Source: Collinsella sp. AF20-14LB (lineage in GTDB: Bacteria; Actinomycetota; Coriobacteriia; Coriobacteriales; Coriobacteriaceae). From it: DNA of 64,000 bases. Numbering within the stretch: the first letter of the stretch is position 1; each line of letters begins with the position of its first letter. Made by a program: the position numbers and the translations under genes. Shown one piece after another: positions 1 through 8,231 of this stretch. The notes beneath the pieces are model-generated. The model saw only the letters and a list, made by a program, of their open reading frames with translations. It ran no database searches and was not told where the DNA came from. The stretch covers positions 27,872 through 91,871 of the forward strand of contig NZ_QRWD01000010.1 of assembly GCF_003459505.1 (NCBI RefSeq), written 5' to 3'.

Positions 1-1
1 G

Positions 2-733
2 ATGGCGATCGGAGCGCGTAAGCAACCGCTGTACGATCAGCTGGTCGATATTCTGACCGAAAAGATTGACCATGAATATCGCGCCGGTGACATGATTCCT
101 TCCGAGCGCGAACTTTCGGAGCGCTATGGTCTCTCGCGCACTACGGTACGCCTGGCTCTGCAGGAACTGGAGCGTTTAGGACTGGTGGTTCGGCAGCACG
201 GTCGCGGTACCTTTGTGACCGACCGTTCGGCAAAGGCAACCAATCTTATGCAGTCCTACAGCTTTACCGAGCAGATGCGCGCGATGGGTCGTGTCCCTGA
301 GACCACGATTCTCGAGTTTTGCGAGATGGAGGCCGATAAGAATCTGGCCGAGCATATGGGATTGCGTATCGGTGATCGCATTTTTAAGCTCAAGCGCCTT
401 CGTTCTGCCGACAACATGCCCATGATGGTCGAACGCAGCTATCTACCGGTTCGTCAATTTCTATCCCTAAAGCGACCGCTGCTGGAGCGTAAGCCGCTTT
501 ACGATGTGATTGAGCAAGACTTTCAGCAAAAGATACGCGTGGCCGAAGAGGAGTTCTATGCGAGCATAGCCCGTCCCACCGATGCCCACCTTTTGGAAAT
601 TGTCGAGGGCTCGCCTGTGCTCGATTTGGTTAGGACTACGTATAACGAGTCAAACGAGGTTGTGGAGTATACGCTCTCGGTTGCTCGTGCCGATCAGTTT
701 AAATACAAGGTTTACCACCAGCGTAGCGACTAG
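2..733 (+). CDS. GntR/HutC-family transcriptional regulator
   Basis: One-component repressor of 243 residues. An N-terminal winged helix (residues about 8-72, with PSERELSERYGLSRTTVR as the recognition region) is followed by a UTRA ligand-binding domain (about 90-240), which in this family binds a phosphorylated sugar. The ATG is the second base of the window, so its ribosome site cannot be seen and a slightly longer start is possible, but the protein begins where GntR proteins usually do. It lies just upstream of agaS and nagA in the same direction, and DasR/NagR-like palindromes sit in the gap. An amino-sugar-phosphate-responsive regulator of the agaS-nagA genes is therefore the likely role (inference). 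Confidence 0.9.
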   Translation: MAIGARKQPLYDQLVDILTEKIDHEYRAGDMIPSERELSERYGLSRTTVRLALQELERLGLVVRQHGRGTFVTDRSAKATNLMQSYSFTEQMRAMGRVPETTILEFCEMEADKNLAEHMGLRIGDRIFKLKRLRSADNMPMMVERSYLPVRQFLSLKRPLLERKPLYDVIEQDFQQKIRVAEEEFYASIARPTDAHLLEIVEGSPVLDLVRTTYNESNEVVEYTLSVARADQFKYKVYHQRSD

Positions 734-771
734 TGTTGGCATCGTTTCCATATGATGATTGTTTGTATTTA

Positions 772-808
772 ACTGGTTACTACCAGATAACCAACCGAAG
801 TGTATAAT
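772..808 (+). promoter_or_regulatory. agaS promoter with overlapping GntR-type operators
   Basis: Two palindromes overlap. CTGGT-TACT-ACCAG lies at 773-786 and resembles the TGGTCTAGACCA core of DasR/NagR sites. TGGTTA-N8-TAACCA lies at 774-793. A perfect TATAAT follows at 803-808, so the palindromes cover the -35 position. The layout suits repression by the adjacent GntR protein. A ribosome site (AGAGAGAGGT) ends 7 bases before the agaS ATG. Confidence 0.65.
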
Positions 809-847
809 TGCACGTCAGAGGATTACTTCTAGAGAGAGGTATTAGAA

Positions 848-2014
848 ATGTTCGAGAAGAGTGTCGAGGAGCTCACCGAGCTCGGCGCCCAGATCACCAC
901 GGCCGAGATTGCTCAGCAGCCCGAGCTTTGGCGTGATACGCTCAACATCTATCGCGAGAACAAGGAGGCCATCGAGGCCTTTCTGGCTGAGGCTCGCGCT
1001 ATGGGCGAGGGCCGTCTGTCCGTTGTCTTCACCGGTGCCGGTACGTCCGACTATGTTGGCGATACCTGCGCCCCGTACCTGCGTCACGCTGGCAACACTG
1101 ATCTCTACGACTTTAAGCCCATCGCCACGACCGATATCGTGAGCGCCCCGCGCGACTTCCTGCGCGCCGAGGATCCCACGCTCGTGGTTTCCTTTGCCCG
1201 CTCTGGCAACAGCCCCGAGAGCCTTGCCGCCGTCGCCGTTGCCAAGGAGCTCGTCCACAACGTCAAGTTCCTCAACATCACCTGCGCTCCCGAGGGCAAG
1301 CTCGCTGTCGAGTCCGCTGATGATCCCAATGCGCTGACGCTGCTCATCCCGCGCGCCAACGACAAGGGCTTCGCCATGACCGGCTCCTACACCTGCATGA
1401 CCCTGCTCTCTACTCTCATCTTTGACGAGGCTTCCGACGAGCAGAAGGCCGAGTGGGTCGAGACCATCGCCAAGATGGGCGAGGAGGTCATCGCTCGCGA
1501 GTCTGAGGTTGCCGACTACCTCGCTGTCGACTTCAACCGCGTGACCTACCTTGGCTCCGGCTCCTTTGGCGGCCTTGCTCAGGAGAGCCAGCTCAAGATA
1601 CTCGAGCTTGCTCATGGCCTGGTTGCCACTTCCTACGACACCTCCATGGGCTATCGTCACGGACCTAAGTCCTTCGTCGACGATAAGACGCTCGTCTTCG
1701 TATTCGTCAACAACGACGCCTACACCCGTCAGTACGACATCGACATCCTCAACGAGATCGGTGGCGACGATATTGCTCAGCGCACCGTTGCCGTTCAGCA
1801 GGATGGCGCTACTGTCTACGAGGGTGAGTCCTTCACCTTTAAGGGCTATGAGGCACTCCCCGAGGGTTACCTTGCTCTGCCGTTCGTGATGTTTGCCCAG
1901 GCAATCAGCCTGCTCAACTCCGTGCGCGTGGGCAACACGCCCGATACGCCGAGCCCCACCGGCACGGTCAACCGCGTGGTCAAGGGCGTGACGATTCACC
2001 CCTTCACCGCTTAA
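848..2014 (+). CDS. agaS: AgaS-type SIS-domain sugar-phosphate isomerase/deaminase
   Basis: Cytoplasmic enzyme of 388 residues with two SIS sugar-phosphate-binding halves. Visible motifs are FTGAGTSDYVGD (about residue 60), VSFARSGNSPES (about 115) and YLGSGSFGGLAQES (about 235). AgaS proteins deaminate and isomerise galactosamine-6-phosphate to tagatose-6-phosphate. Length and motif order fit the family. It is the first gene after the GntR regulator and nagA follows 117 bases later, so acetylated amino sugars would be deacetylated by NagA and passed to this enzyme. The tagatose-6-phosphate kinase homologues at 5060 and 34256 would take the product. The galactosamine versus glucosamine preference cannot be read from sequence. 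Confidence 0.85.
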   Translation: MFEKSVEELTELGAQITTAEIAQQPELWRDTLNIYRENKEAIEAFLAEARAMGEGRLSVVFTGAGTSDYVGDTCAPYLRHAGNTDLYDFKPIATTDIVSAPRDFLRAEDPTLVVSFARSGNSPESLAAVAVAKELVHNVKFLNITCAPEGKLAVESADDPNALTLLIPRANDKGFAMTGSYTCMTLLSTLIFDEASDEQKAEWVETIAKMGEEVIARESEVADYLAVDFNRVTYLGSGSFGGLAQESQLKILELAHGLVATSYDTSMGYRHGPKSFVDDKTLVFVFVNNDAYTRQYDIDILNEIGGDDIAQRTVAVQQDGATVYEGESFTFKGYEALPEGYLALPFVMFAQAISLLNSVRVGNTPDTPSPTGTVNRVVKGVTIHPFTA

Positions 2015-2030
2015 TCGCGTCCCCCTGTAA

Positions 2031-2070
2031 GGGCGCCCGTCCGCTCATAACGGCGGGCGGGCGCTTTTTG
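2031..2070 (+). terminator. Rho-independent terminator after agaS
   Basis: Stem GCGCCCGTCCGC / GCGGGCGGGCGC (2033-2044 with about 2053-2064) is followed by TTTTTGTTTT. It separates agaS from nagA, so nagA may have its own promoter (a TATAAG lies near 2092) or depend on read-through. Confidence 0.8.
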
Positions 2071-2131
2071 TTTTACGTGAGCTGGGTATAAGCATCACCA
2101 CAGTCAACTGCTTTAGAAGCAAGGAGTGCAT

Positions 2132-3301
2132 ATGAGCACGTACGCAATTAAGGCTGACAAGTTCTTCTTGCCGGCAGGCCCGCAACTGGGCGGCTATCTT
2201 ATGGTCGAGGATGGCGTCTTTGGCGCCTGGCAGGCCGACGAGCCCTCTTGCGAGATTAAGGATTACACGGGATCGTGGATCGCACCGGGTATGGTCGACA
2301 CCCACATCCATGGCTTCTATAACCACTCGACTACCGATAACGATCCCGAGGGCATCGATATCAGCTCGACCGAGCTCGCCCGTCGCGGCACCACCAGCTG
2401 GCTGCCCACGACGTTCACCGATGGCGTCGAGCAGATTAAGGACGCCTGCGCCGCCATCGCCCAGGCGGACGAGGGTCGCGGCCCCGACTTCTGCGGTGCT
2501 CGCATTCAGGGCATCTACCTGGAGGGCCCCTTCTTTACCATGAAGCACGTGGGCGCGCAGAACCCCGCTTATCTGATCGACCCCTCCGAGGAGGTCTTCG
2601 ATCAGTGGCAGGAGGCTGCGGGCGGTCGCATCGTTAAGAGCGCCATGGCGGCCGAGCGCGACGGTGCCGCTGCTTATGCGGCTGCTCTGAACGCCAAGGG
2701 TGTGGTGACCAGCATCGGTCACTCCGACGCCACCTACGATGAGTGCATCGCTGCCATCAACGCCGGTGCCAGCTGCTTTACGCATACCTATAACGGCCAG
2801 CGCGGGCTGCATCACCGTGAGCCCGGTGTCGTGGGTGCTGCTATGTCCACGTCCGAGACCTACGCCGAGATCATCTGTGACGGCAAGCACGTAAACCCTG
2901 CCGCCATCAAGGCGCTGCTGCAGGCCAAGGGCTGGCAGCACACGGTACTCATCACCGACTGCCTGGGCTGCGGCGGCATGCCCGAGGGCAGCTACACCAG
3001 CGGCGGCATGGACGTCATCATGAAGGACAACCTGTGCTGGCTCGCCGATGGCAAGAGCATTGCCGGCTCGGTGCTCACGCTTGCCCAGGGCGTCAAGAAC
3101 ATCGTCGACTGGGGCATCGCCAGCGCCGATATCGCCATTCGCATGGCAACCGAGGTGCCGGCACGCTCCGCGCACATCGAGGATAAGTGCGGCAGCATCA
3201 TGCCGGGTCGCGACGCCGACTTTGTCGTGTTCGACCATGAGCTCACCCTCGTCGAGACGTATGTTGGCGGCCAGAGCGTCGGCAACGCCTTTACCGAGTA
3301 A
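2132..3301 (+). CDS. nagA: N-acetylglucosamine-6-phosphate deacetylase
   Basis: Amidohydrolase-superfamily enzyme of 389 residues that removes acetate from GlcNAc-6-P (or GalNAc-6-P). Metal and active-site motifs are visible: VDTHIHGFYN (about 55), YLEGPFF (about 130), SIGHSDATYD (about 195), the HTYNGQRGLHHREPG segment (about 215-230) and ITDCLGCGG (about 275). The ATG at 2132 was chosen because AAGGAG ends 5 bases upstream. A GTG six bases earlier overlaps that ribosome site. The last 43 residues closely match the orphan fragment at 6029-6160. Confidence 0.93.
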   Translation: MSTYAIKADKFFLPAGPQLGGYLMVEDGVFGAWQADEPSCEIKDYTGSWIAPGMVDTHIHGFYNHSTTDNDPEGIDISSTELARRGTTSWLPTTFTDGVEQIKDACAAIAQADEGRGPDFCGARIQGIYLEGPFFTMKHVGAQNPAYLIDPSEEVFDQWQEAAGGRIVKSAMAAERDGAAAYAAALNAKGVVTSIGHSDATYDECIAAINAGASCFTHTYNGQRGLHHREPGVVGAAMSTSETYAEIICDGKHVNPAAIKALLQAKGWQHTVLITDCLGCGGMPEGSYTSGGMDVIMKDNLCWLADGKSIAGSVLTLAQGVKNIVDWGIASADIAIRMATEVPARSAHIEDKCGSIMPGRDADFVVFDHELTLVETYVGGQSVGNAFTE

Positions 3302-3302
3302 C

Positions 3303-3345
3303 GAAAGAAAAAGACGGCGGGCCCGAATCTGCTCGGACCCGCCGT
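3303..3345 (-). terminator. Terminator of the flavodoxin gene (between convergent genes)
   Basis: A 13-bp stem, ACGGCGGGCCCGA (3314-3326) with TCGGACCCGCCGT (3333-3345), has one mismatch. Read on the minus strand it is followed by TCTTTTTCTTT, so it mainly ends the flavodoxin transcript. It may also stop nagA read-through. Confidence 0.75.
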
Positions 3346-3376
3346 ACGGGTTAAACGCTCAAAAGCACCTTTACAG

Positions 3377-3961
3377 TTACAGCTTGCTAGCGATTTTCTT
3401 TGCCGTACGCTTAACGCCGGCCACCAGGCCTCCTGCAGGATGCTCCTTCTCGTATGCTAGGCGCTTCTCGCGCTTGGCGTACTCTTCGACGATGATGTCT
3501 CCATACTCGTCTTCGATCTTGTCGAAGAAGTCGACGGCACCCTTAATTTCCTCAGCGGTCGGGTGCCCCTTTTGGACACCGCCGGTGAGTTTGAACGGCC
3601 CCCACGTATCAAAGCCGGGGCAGCCGTAGACACCCATAAAGATGGCCTGCCTCATGCGGCAGATGCCATCGATATCCTTGCCGTACCACTTGTTTTTGCC
3701 ACCGTAGGTCATAAGGCCAAACACCTTGTCCTGCGGCTGCAACACGTTAGTGAGCACGCGTGCCATGTCCTTGTCGATCTCGGAGTAATAGATGCCCGTG
3801 GCGACACCAATCAGATGGTATTCGTGCAGGTTGGGATACTCGTTTTTGCCGAGTGTTTTCACGTCGAGGGTATCGATTTCGGGGTGCGCCTCGACGATGG
3901 CGTCCACGAGCTTTTTCGTATTGCCGTGGTGGCGTGAGGCATAAAGAATGATGGTTCGCAT
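3377..3961 (-). CDS. Flavodoxin-domain protein
   Basis: Cytoplasmic electron-transfer-type protein of 194 residues. The first strand and FMN-phosphate loop read IILYASRHHGNTKKLV (residues 3-18), a flavodoxin loop in which SRHHGNT replaces the classical TxTGxT. GLMTYGGKN at about residue 80 is a second flavin-loop candidate, and a Lys-rich tail ends the protein. The start at 3961 follows GAAAGG with 7-base spacing; the in-frame extension upstream lacks a ribosome site. It is transcribed away from the mutarotase gene at 4119. Partner and substrate are unknown. Confidence 0.8.
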   Translation of the reverse strand: MRTIILYASRHHGNTKKLVDAIVEAHPEIDTLDVKTLGKNEYPNLHEYHLIGVATGIYYSEIDKDMARVLTNVLQPQDKVFGLMTYGGKNKWYGKDIDGICRMRQAIFMGVYGCPGFDTWGPFKLTGGVQKGHPTAEEIKGAVDFFDKIEDEYGDIIVEEYAKREKRLAYEKEHPAGGLVAGVKRTAKKIASKL

Positions 3962-4118
3962 AAGAAGGCCTTTCAGCTGTAATTGCATCAATGTCTGTAT
4001 GGTACCCCGTTACATGGCCGGGATACCGGACGCATCGATGAGCGTGCGGGTTTGTTCTATGGTTAGGATTGAAACGGGCGCTTGCGTGAAATAAAGCAGT
4101 TGTTCGAAAGGATGGGTA

Positions 4119-5000
4119 ATGGAATACGCTCTCTCCAACGATTCGATTTCTATTAAGGTTTCCACGGCTGGTGGCTCGTTTACCTCGATTGAGGCCGGAG
4201 GTCGCGAGTACTTGTGGCAGGGTGATCCCACCGTGTGGTCCGGCCAGGCGCCGATTTGCTTCCCGATTTGCGGAGGCTTGCGCGACAACAGCGCCATGAC
4301 GTTTGCCGGGCATCATGTAAAGCTCGCTCGCCACGGCTTTGCGCGCAAGCAGGAGTGGAAGCTGCTGAGCCAAGGCGAGAACGAGTTGGCTATGTGCCTG
4401 GCTTCGGAGGATAACGCCGCGCTGCTGAGCGATTATCCGTATCCGTTTAGGCTCGTCGCCCGCTATACGCTCGAGGACGCCGCCGTGCGTGTCTCCTATG
4501 AGGTTACCAACGAGGGCACCGAGGACATGCCGTTCTTTATCGGTGGGCATCCCGGCTTTAGGTGCCCGCTCGATGAGGGCGAGGCCTATACGGACTACGA
4601 GTTGCGCTTTGAGAAAGAAGAGGCTGCAGAGCTTTGCACCGCTGTCCCTTCGACTGGCTTGATTGACGTGGACAAGCGCTCCAAGAACCCCATGGTGGGA
4701 AAGACGCTGCCCCTGTCGCACGAGCTCTTCGATTTTGTGGAGACCATCTTTGACGTGCTCGAGAGCCGCCAGGTCACGATTTCCAAAAAGGGCGAGGACA
4801 AGGGCGTTCGCCTGAGCTTTGAGGGCTTCCCATATCTCATTGTGTGGAGCAAGCCCGAGGGTGATTTTGTGGCAGTTGAGCCTTGGGGCGGCCTTTCGAC
4901 CTGCTCCGATGAGGACGACGTGCTTGAGCATAAGCGTGGCTGCCTTGTCGCCAAGCCCAAGGAGACCGTCGTTCGCTCGTTCACGATTGAGATTCTGTAA
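4119..5000 (+). CDS. Aldose 1-epimerase family protein (copy 1)
   Basis: Mutarotase-fold protein of 293 residues. It has the short LacX/YeaD-like length rather than the 340-350 residues of classical GalM. Landmarks are TAGGSFTSIEAGGREYLWQG near the start, PICFPICGG, the KLARHGFAR histidine, FFIGGHPGFRCPL, and the acidic VAVEPWGGLSTCSDE near the end. LacX-type proteins are encoded with the tagatose-6-phosphate pathway, and lacC follows 59 bases downstream here. The paralogue at 33318 is very similar and is also followed by lacC, so the two-gene cassette is duplicated. AAAGGATGG provides the ribosome site. Confidence 0.82.
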   Translation: MEYALSNDSISIKVSTAGGSFTSIEAGGREYLWQGDPTVWSGQAPICFPICGGLRDNSAMTFAGHHVKLARHGFARKQEWKLLSQGENELAMCLASEDNAALLSDYPYPFRLVARYTLEDAAVRVSYEVTNEGTEDMPFFIGGHPGFRCPLDEGEAYTDYELRFEKEEAAELCTAVPSTGLIDVDKRSKNPMVGKTLPLSHELFDFVETIFDVLESRQVTISKKGEDKGVRLSFEGFPYLIVWSKPEGDFVAVEPWGGLSTCSDEDDVLEHKRGCLVAKPKETVVRSFTIEIL

Positions 5001-5059
5001 TTCCGTTTTGTCGACTCGTATCGCGAGGCACAAGGAGCCTGCGAGATAAGGAGCTAAAA

Positions 5060-5995
5060 ATGATCCTCACCGTTACGATGAACCCGTCCGTCGATACACG
5101 CTATCAGCTCGATGAGCTCATTATCGACGACGTTAACCGTGTGACGCCCGAAAAGACCGCCGGCGGCAAGGGTCTCAACGTGGCCCGTGTACTGGGTCAG
5201 CTGGGCGACGACGTTGTGGCAACCGGTCTACTCGGCGGCCACATGGGCGCCTACATGGCCGAGCTCATGGATGCCAACGGCATTAAGAATGATTTTGTAC
5301 CCATCAAGGGCGAGACTCGCATTTGCCTTAACATCCTCCACGCCGGCAACCAGACCGAGCTACTCGAGAGCGGCCCGACGATTGCCCCCGAGGAGCTCGA
5401 TGCCTTTACCGCCAAGTTCGCCGAGCTTGCGAGCAAGGCCGCTGTCGTTACCATCTCGGGTTCGCTGCCCCGTGGTGTCGAGGCAGGCTACTACGCCAAG
5501 ATCACGGGTATTGCCGAGAACGCCGGCGCCAAGGTGCTGCTCGATACCTCGGGTGCTTCGCTCGAGGCCGCCCTTAAGTCCGAAATTAAGCCCGAGCTGG
5601 TCAAGCCTAACCTGACCGAGATTAACGGCCTTCTGGGCACGAGCTTTACCACCGACGATGTGGACGAGCTCCGCGCCGCGCTCGCCTCTGATGCCCGCTT
5701 CTCCGATATCCCCTGGGTCGTCGTGTCCATGGGCGCTGCCGGCTCCGTGGGCTTCCATAATGGCCGTGCATTCCGCGCCAAGACCCCCGATATCCCCGCC
5801 GTTAACGCTACGGGCTCTGGCGATTCGACCATTGCCGGCTTCGCGCATGCGATTGCTGCTGGCGCGGATGACGAGACGGTGCTGCGTACCGCCAACACCT
5901 GCGGCAAGCTCAATGCCATGGATCCCATGACCGGCCATCTGGTCATGGACCGTTGGGACGAGGTCTACAACGGCGTTGTCGTGACCGAGCTGTAA
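5060..5995 (+). CDS. lacC: LacC/FruK-type phosphosugar kinase (copy 1)
   Basis: PfkB-family kinase of 311 residues. The first signature is in EKTAGGKGLNVARVL (about 33-47). The second, with the catalytic Asp, is NATGSGDSTIAGFAHAI (about 252-268). The opening MILTVTMNPSVDTRY is typical of tagatose-6-phosphate kinase and 1-phosphofructokinase, which sequence alone does not separate. AgaS upstream would make tagatose-6-phosphate, favouring the LacC role, with the class II aldolase at 42124 as next enzyme. The ribosome site AAGGAGC lies upstream. A near-copy is at 34256. Confidence 0.85.
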   Translation: MILTVTMNPSVDTRYQLDELIIDDVNRVTPEKTAGGKGLNVARVLGQLGDDVVATGLLGGHMGAYMAELMDANGIKNDFVPIKGETRICLNILHAGNQTELLESGPTIAPEELDAFTAKFAELASKAAVVTISGSLPRGVEAGYYAKITGIAENAGAKVLLDTSGASLEAALKSEIKPELVKPNLTEINGLLGTSFTTDDVDELRAALASDARFSDIPWVVVSMGAAGSVGFHNGRAFRAKTPDIPAVNATGSGDSTIAGFAHAIAAGADDETVLRTANTCGKLNAMDPMTGHLVMDRWDEVYNGVVVTEL

Positions 5996-6028
5996 AAGCC
6001 TGGGCGTCGGCCCCGGCATTGCTTGCTA

Positions 6029-6160
6029 GCTCATGTCGACGACAAGTGCGGTAACATTATGCTGGGGCGCGACGCCGAGTTTGTCGTGTTCAATCCCGAC
6101 CTTACCCTGGTCGAGGCGTATGTGGGTGGCAACAGCATCGGTAACGCGTTTGCCGATTAG
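6029..6160 (+). pseudogene. C-terminal remnant of a second nagA
   Basis: The frame ending in TAG at 6160 encodes about 43 residues that align without gaps to the end of NagA at 2132-3301. Shared blocks include DKCG, GRDA, FVVF, LTLVE, YVGG and GNAF. There is no start codon with a ribosome site and nothing NagA-like upstream; lacC ends 33 bases before. Many third-codon differences show an old paralogue rather than a fresh copy. yhcH follows at 6193, so the lost gene was probably a nagA-yhcH unit. Confidence 0.85.
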
Positions 6161-6192
6161 CCGCCAAAGAAGCGATCCGAGAGGGGATTTAG

Positions 6193-6666
6193 ATGATTTA
6201 CGGTGCATTGGGCGATATCGAGGAGTACCGCGGAATGCTCAAGGGCCTCGACGTGCTGATCGACTGGCTCGAGGAGAACGACCCGGCAGAGCTCGAGGTC
6301 GGCAGCCATCCGATTCTGGGCGACAAGGTCTATGCGAACGTCATGGCTCCCACGACGCGTCCCGAGGCCGAGGCTCACTATGAGACGCATCAGCGCTATC
6401 ACGACCTGCAGATCGACGTCGAGGGTCGCGAGGCCTTTAAGGTCGCCACGGGCAGCCTGACGCTGGTTCAGGAGTTTGACGAGAAGGACGACTACGATCT
6501 GGTCGATTCCGACGCTTCGATCGCCGGCGATCTTGCCGACGACAAGTTTGCGCTGTTCGTTGCCGGCGAGCCTCACATGCCCACGCTCGAGTTCCCGGGC
6601 GATGGCGCACAACCGATCAAGAAGATCTGCTTTAAGCTGCTTGCCGACGCCTACTGGGAGGAGTAG
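6193..6666 (+). CDS. YhcH/YjgK/YiaL family protein
   Basis: Cupin-like protein of 157 residues of the DUF386 family, also annotated as beta-galactosidase subunit beta (EbgC). Members sit in sialic-acid and N-acetyl-sugar operons and are thought to act on sugar anomers or lactones. Landmarks are ANVMAPTTRPEAEAHYETH (about 50-70) with the downstream HDLQIDVEGREAF, and PHMPTL near residue 125. Length and start are normal (GAGAGGGG ribosome site). Its position behind a dead nagA fragment supports an amino-sugar context. Exact reaction unknown. Confidence 0.8.
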   Translation: MIYGALGDIEEYRGMLKGLDVLIDWLEENDPAELEVGSHPILGDKVYANVMAPTTRPEAEAHYETHQRYHDLQIDVEGREAFKVATGSLTLVQEFDEKDDYDLVDSDASIAGDLADDKFALFVAGEPHMPTLEFPGDGAQPIKKICFKLLADAYWEE

Positions 6667-6698
6667 CGAGCTGCTCGGCTGAGTTGTTCGTCTGATGG

Positions 6699-6784
6699 CG
6701 TGATTCCCCTAGGGAAATCACGCTAGGACCCCGCCAAACGGGTTTTCCCTAGGGAAATCACGTTTGGCGGGGTTTTCTGTTTTT
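6699..6784 (+). terminator. Palindrome followed by terminator with a palindromic loop
   Basis: A palindrome at 6699-6722 reads CGTGATT-CCCCTAGGG-AAATCACG. It is followed by a terminator whose 12-bp arms are CCCCGCCAAACG (6729-6740) and CGTTTGGCGGGG (6761-6772), then TTTTCTGTTTTT. The terminator loop holds a second copy of the CCCTAGGGAAATCACG sequence, so the two structures can pair alternatively. Confidence 0.75.
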
Positions 6785-6801
6785 GAATAGGGAAGCCTCA
6801 T

Positions 6802-7167
6802 TTATTTGCGAAGAACATCGGCTAGCCGCAGGATTGAAATCATCGACCGATAAGTGAGTTCCACTTTTTCGCCCGCAAGCAGTCGTTTCGAGCCAATCTC
6901 ATCTAGCCCCACAAGCCGAGAAAACAGCGGGCCGCTCATCGTGCCATCGTCAATTGATTCCCTTATGGTCTTCAAAACGTCCGTATCATGAAGCGATGCC
7001 GAGCTGTAGGGGGCAACACGAGCGGAACTCTCAATTAACGACGAGACAAAAGGATGGAGATGCTTTGGACATAGTCCATCAAACACCACATCCCCATTGT
7101 CGTTCGAGCCGACCAGGCGCCAAGTATAATGATCGACCCAGTCATCCCCGTCATATATGGCGTCCAT
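6802..7167 (-). CDS. Hypothetical protein
   Basis: About 121 residues with no family I recognise. The N-terminal half is acidic and aromatic (DAIYDGDDWVDHYTWRLVGS). The C-terminal half, from about residue 80, is helical and ends GLDEIGSKRLLAGEKV then SMISILRLADVLRK, which resembles a small helix-turn-helix but is not convincing. The ATG at 7167 lies 15 bases past the stop of the secreted-protein gene at 7182. An upstream in-frame ATG at 7257 would overlap that gene. The pair is probably co-transcribed. Confidence 0.5.
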   Translation of the reverse strand: MDAIYDGDDWVDHYTWRLVGSNDNGDVVFDGLCPKHLHPFVSSLIESSARVAPYSSASLHDTDVLKTIRESIDDGTMSGPLFSRLVGLDEIGSKRLLAGEKVELTYRSMISILRLADVLRK

Positions 7168-7181
7168 GAGCAACTTCCCGT

Positions 7182-7691
7182 CTAGAGAGAGAAACCTATT
7201 TGGACATCGGGGCGCAAGACCGCAATCCATATCGGACCTGCAGCAGCTCCAACCCAACGCACCACATAGGTTCCCTTTCGTACATGTGTATCAATCTGCT
7301 CTGAAATGCCGGTGAATGCAATTCCAGACCCGTTTGTCGGATAGCAATCGACGTATTTTTGTTTTCCGCTCACAACCTTGTATAGATATATCGTTCCAGC
7401 AAAAGAGAAGGGATCGTTCGCAATTTTGTCCGGAAGAACTTGCCACCTCAAAATCCCGCTACCAATATGGTCAAGCTTGACCGTTCCGCCGTCCCCCTCA
7501 AAAGTGGCAAGGGGATTTACCCCAGACTGGGAGTCGGCATCGCCCTCCTTAGCAGTTATCAGCAGGTTGCCCGTATAAGACTGCTGAGGCTCACCTTCAG
7601 GACAGGCAGCCTTGGCCCAAGAAGGGCCACTCAGGCAGAACAGTCCGAGCAGCATCAATACCAACAAGAGAAAACCCTTAGTTCTTTTCAT
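7182..7691 (-). CDS. Hypothetical secreted protein with signal peptide
   Basis: 169 residues. A classical signal peptide opens it: MKRTK, then a hydrophobic stretch rich in Leu, then a likely signal-peptidase I site after SWAKA (about residue 28). The mature part is small, beta-rich and has two further cysteines, suggesting a secreted or surface domain (ILRWQVLPDK, IYLYKVVSGKQKYVDCYP, GTYVVRWVGAA). No known domain is recognised. It is the first gene of a minus-strand pair with 6802-7167. The GC content looks lower than that of its neighbours, which may indicate transfer. Confidence 0.65.
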   Translation of the reverse strand: MKRTKGFLLLVLMLLGLFCLSGPSWAKAACPEGEPQQSYTGNLLITAKEGDADSQSGVNPLATFEGDGGTVKLDHIGSGILRWQVLPDKIANDPFSFAGTIYLYKVVSGKQKYVDCYPTNGSGIAFTGISEQIDTHVRKGTYVVRWVGAAAGPIWIAVLRPDVQIGFSL

Positions 7692-7912
7692 CTATATCCC
7701 CAATGTCTCTCGACATTTGTATATTGTGACCATTTTAGATCTATATGGCCAATTCGAGCCCTCATCATGGCAATTGTTGCAGCTGGGTTTCTTTTCATTA
7801 AGATTTCACTTTGGTAAATCCCCGCCCCTAAGCATTAAACCCGAAGTCCACCGAGTGGGCCGCTGTTGACGTGGCGATGCTTGGATTGGCACACACGCAC
7901 TCAAAATCGAAA

Positions 7913-7940
7913 ACAAAAAAGCCGCCCGAAGGCGGCTATC
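7913..7940 (-). terminator. Terminator of tRNA-Thr
   Basis: On the minus strand the stem GCCGCC / GGCGGC with a TTCG-type loop (7921-7936) is followed by a run of T (7915-7920 on the plus strand reads AAAAAA). It lies directly 3' of the tRNA. Confidence 0.85.
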
Positions 7941-7948
7941 TTGTGCAA

Positions 7949-8024
7949 TGGAGCCAGCGACCGGGCTCGAACCGGTGACCCCCGCTTTACGAGAGCGGTG
8001 CTCTACCAACTGAGCTACGCTGGC
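7949..8024 (-). tRNA. tRNA-Thr (anticodon CGT)
   Basis: 76 bases fold as a full cloverleaf on the minus strand. The acceptor arm is GCCAGCG / CGCTGGC, the D-arm contains GCTCAGTTGGTAGAGC, the anticodon stem is CCGCT / AGCGG around CTCGTAA, the T-arm is ACCGG-TTCGAGC-CCGGT, and an encoded CCA ends it. Anticodon CGT reads ACG (threonine). Confidence 0.97.
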
Positions 8025-8231
8025 GGCCATGTGGTGACGCAACTGAGGCGTCAACGGCTGTCTATGATACGGGACATCGCTCATCCGCGCAAGTGTTCTG
8101 ACGGCTTTTCTCACTTTAAATGCACTAATATTAGAGGCGTGATGTCTGCAGTGCCCATTTGTTACTTGACCTGCTGTTGAGTTGGTGGTCGACGTCCCGC
8201 TCGTATGGGTCTCAAACAGAATGGGGCAGCC

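Noticed and set aside
842-1999. Long minus-strand open frame opposite agaS (385 residues)
   Set aside because: It is the mirror of a well-supported gene, its sequence is repetitive Gly/Val/Leu/Asp-rich as expected for antisense of GC-rich codons, and it has no ribosome site or family motif.
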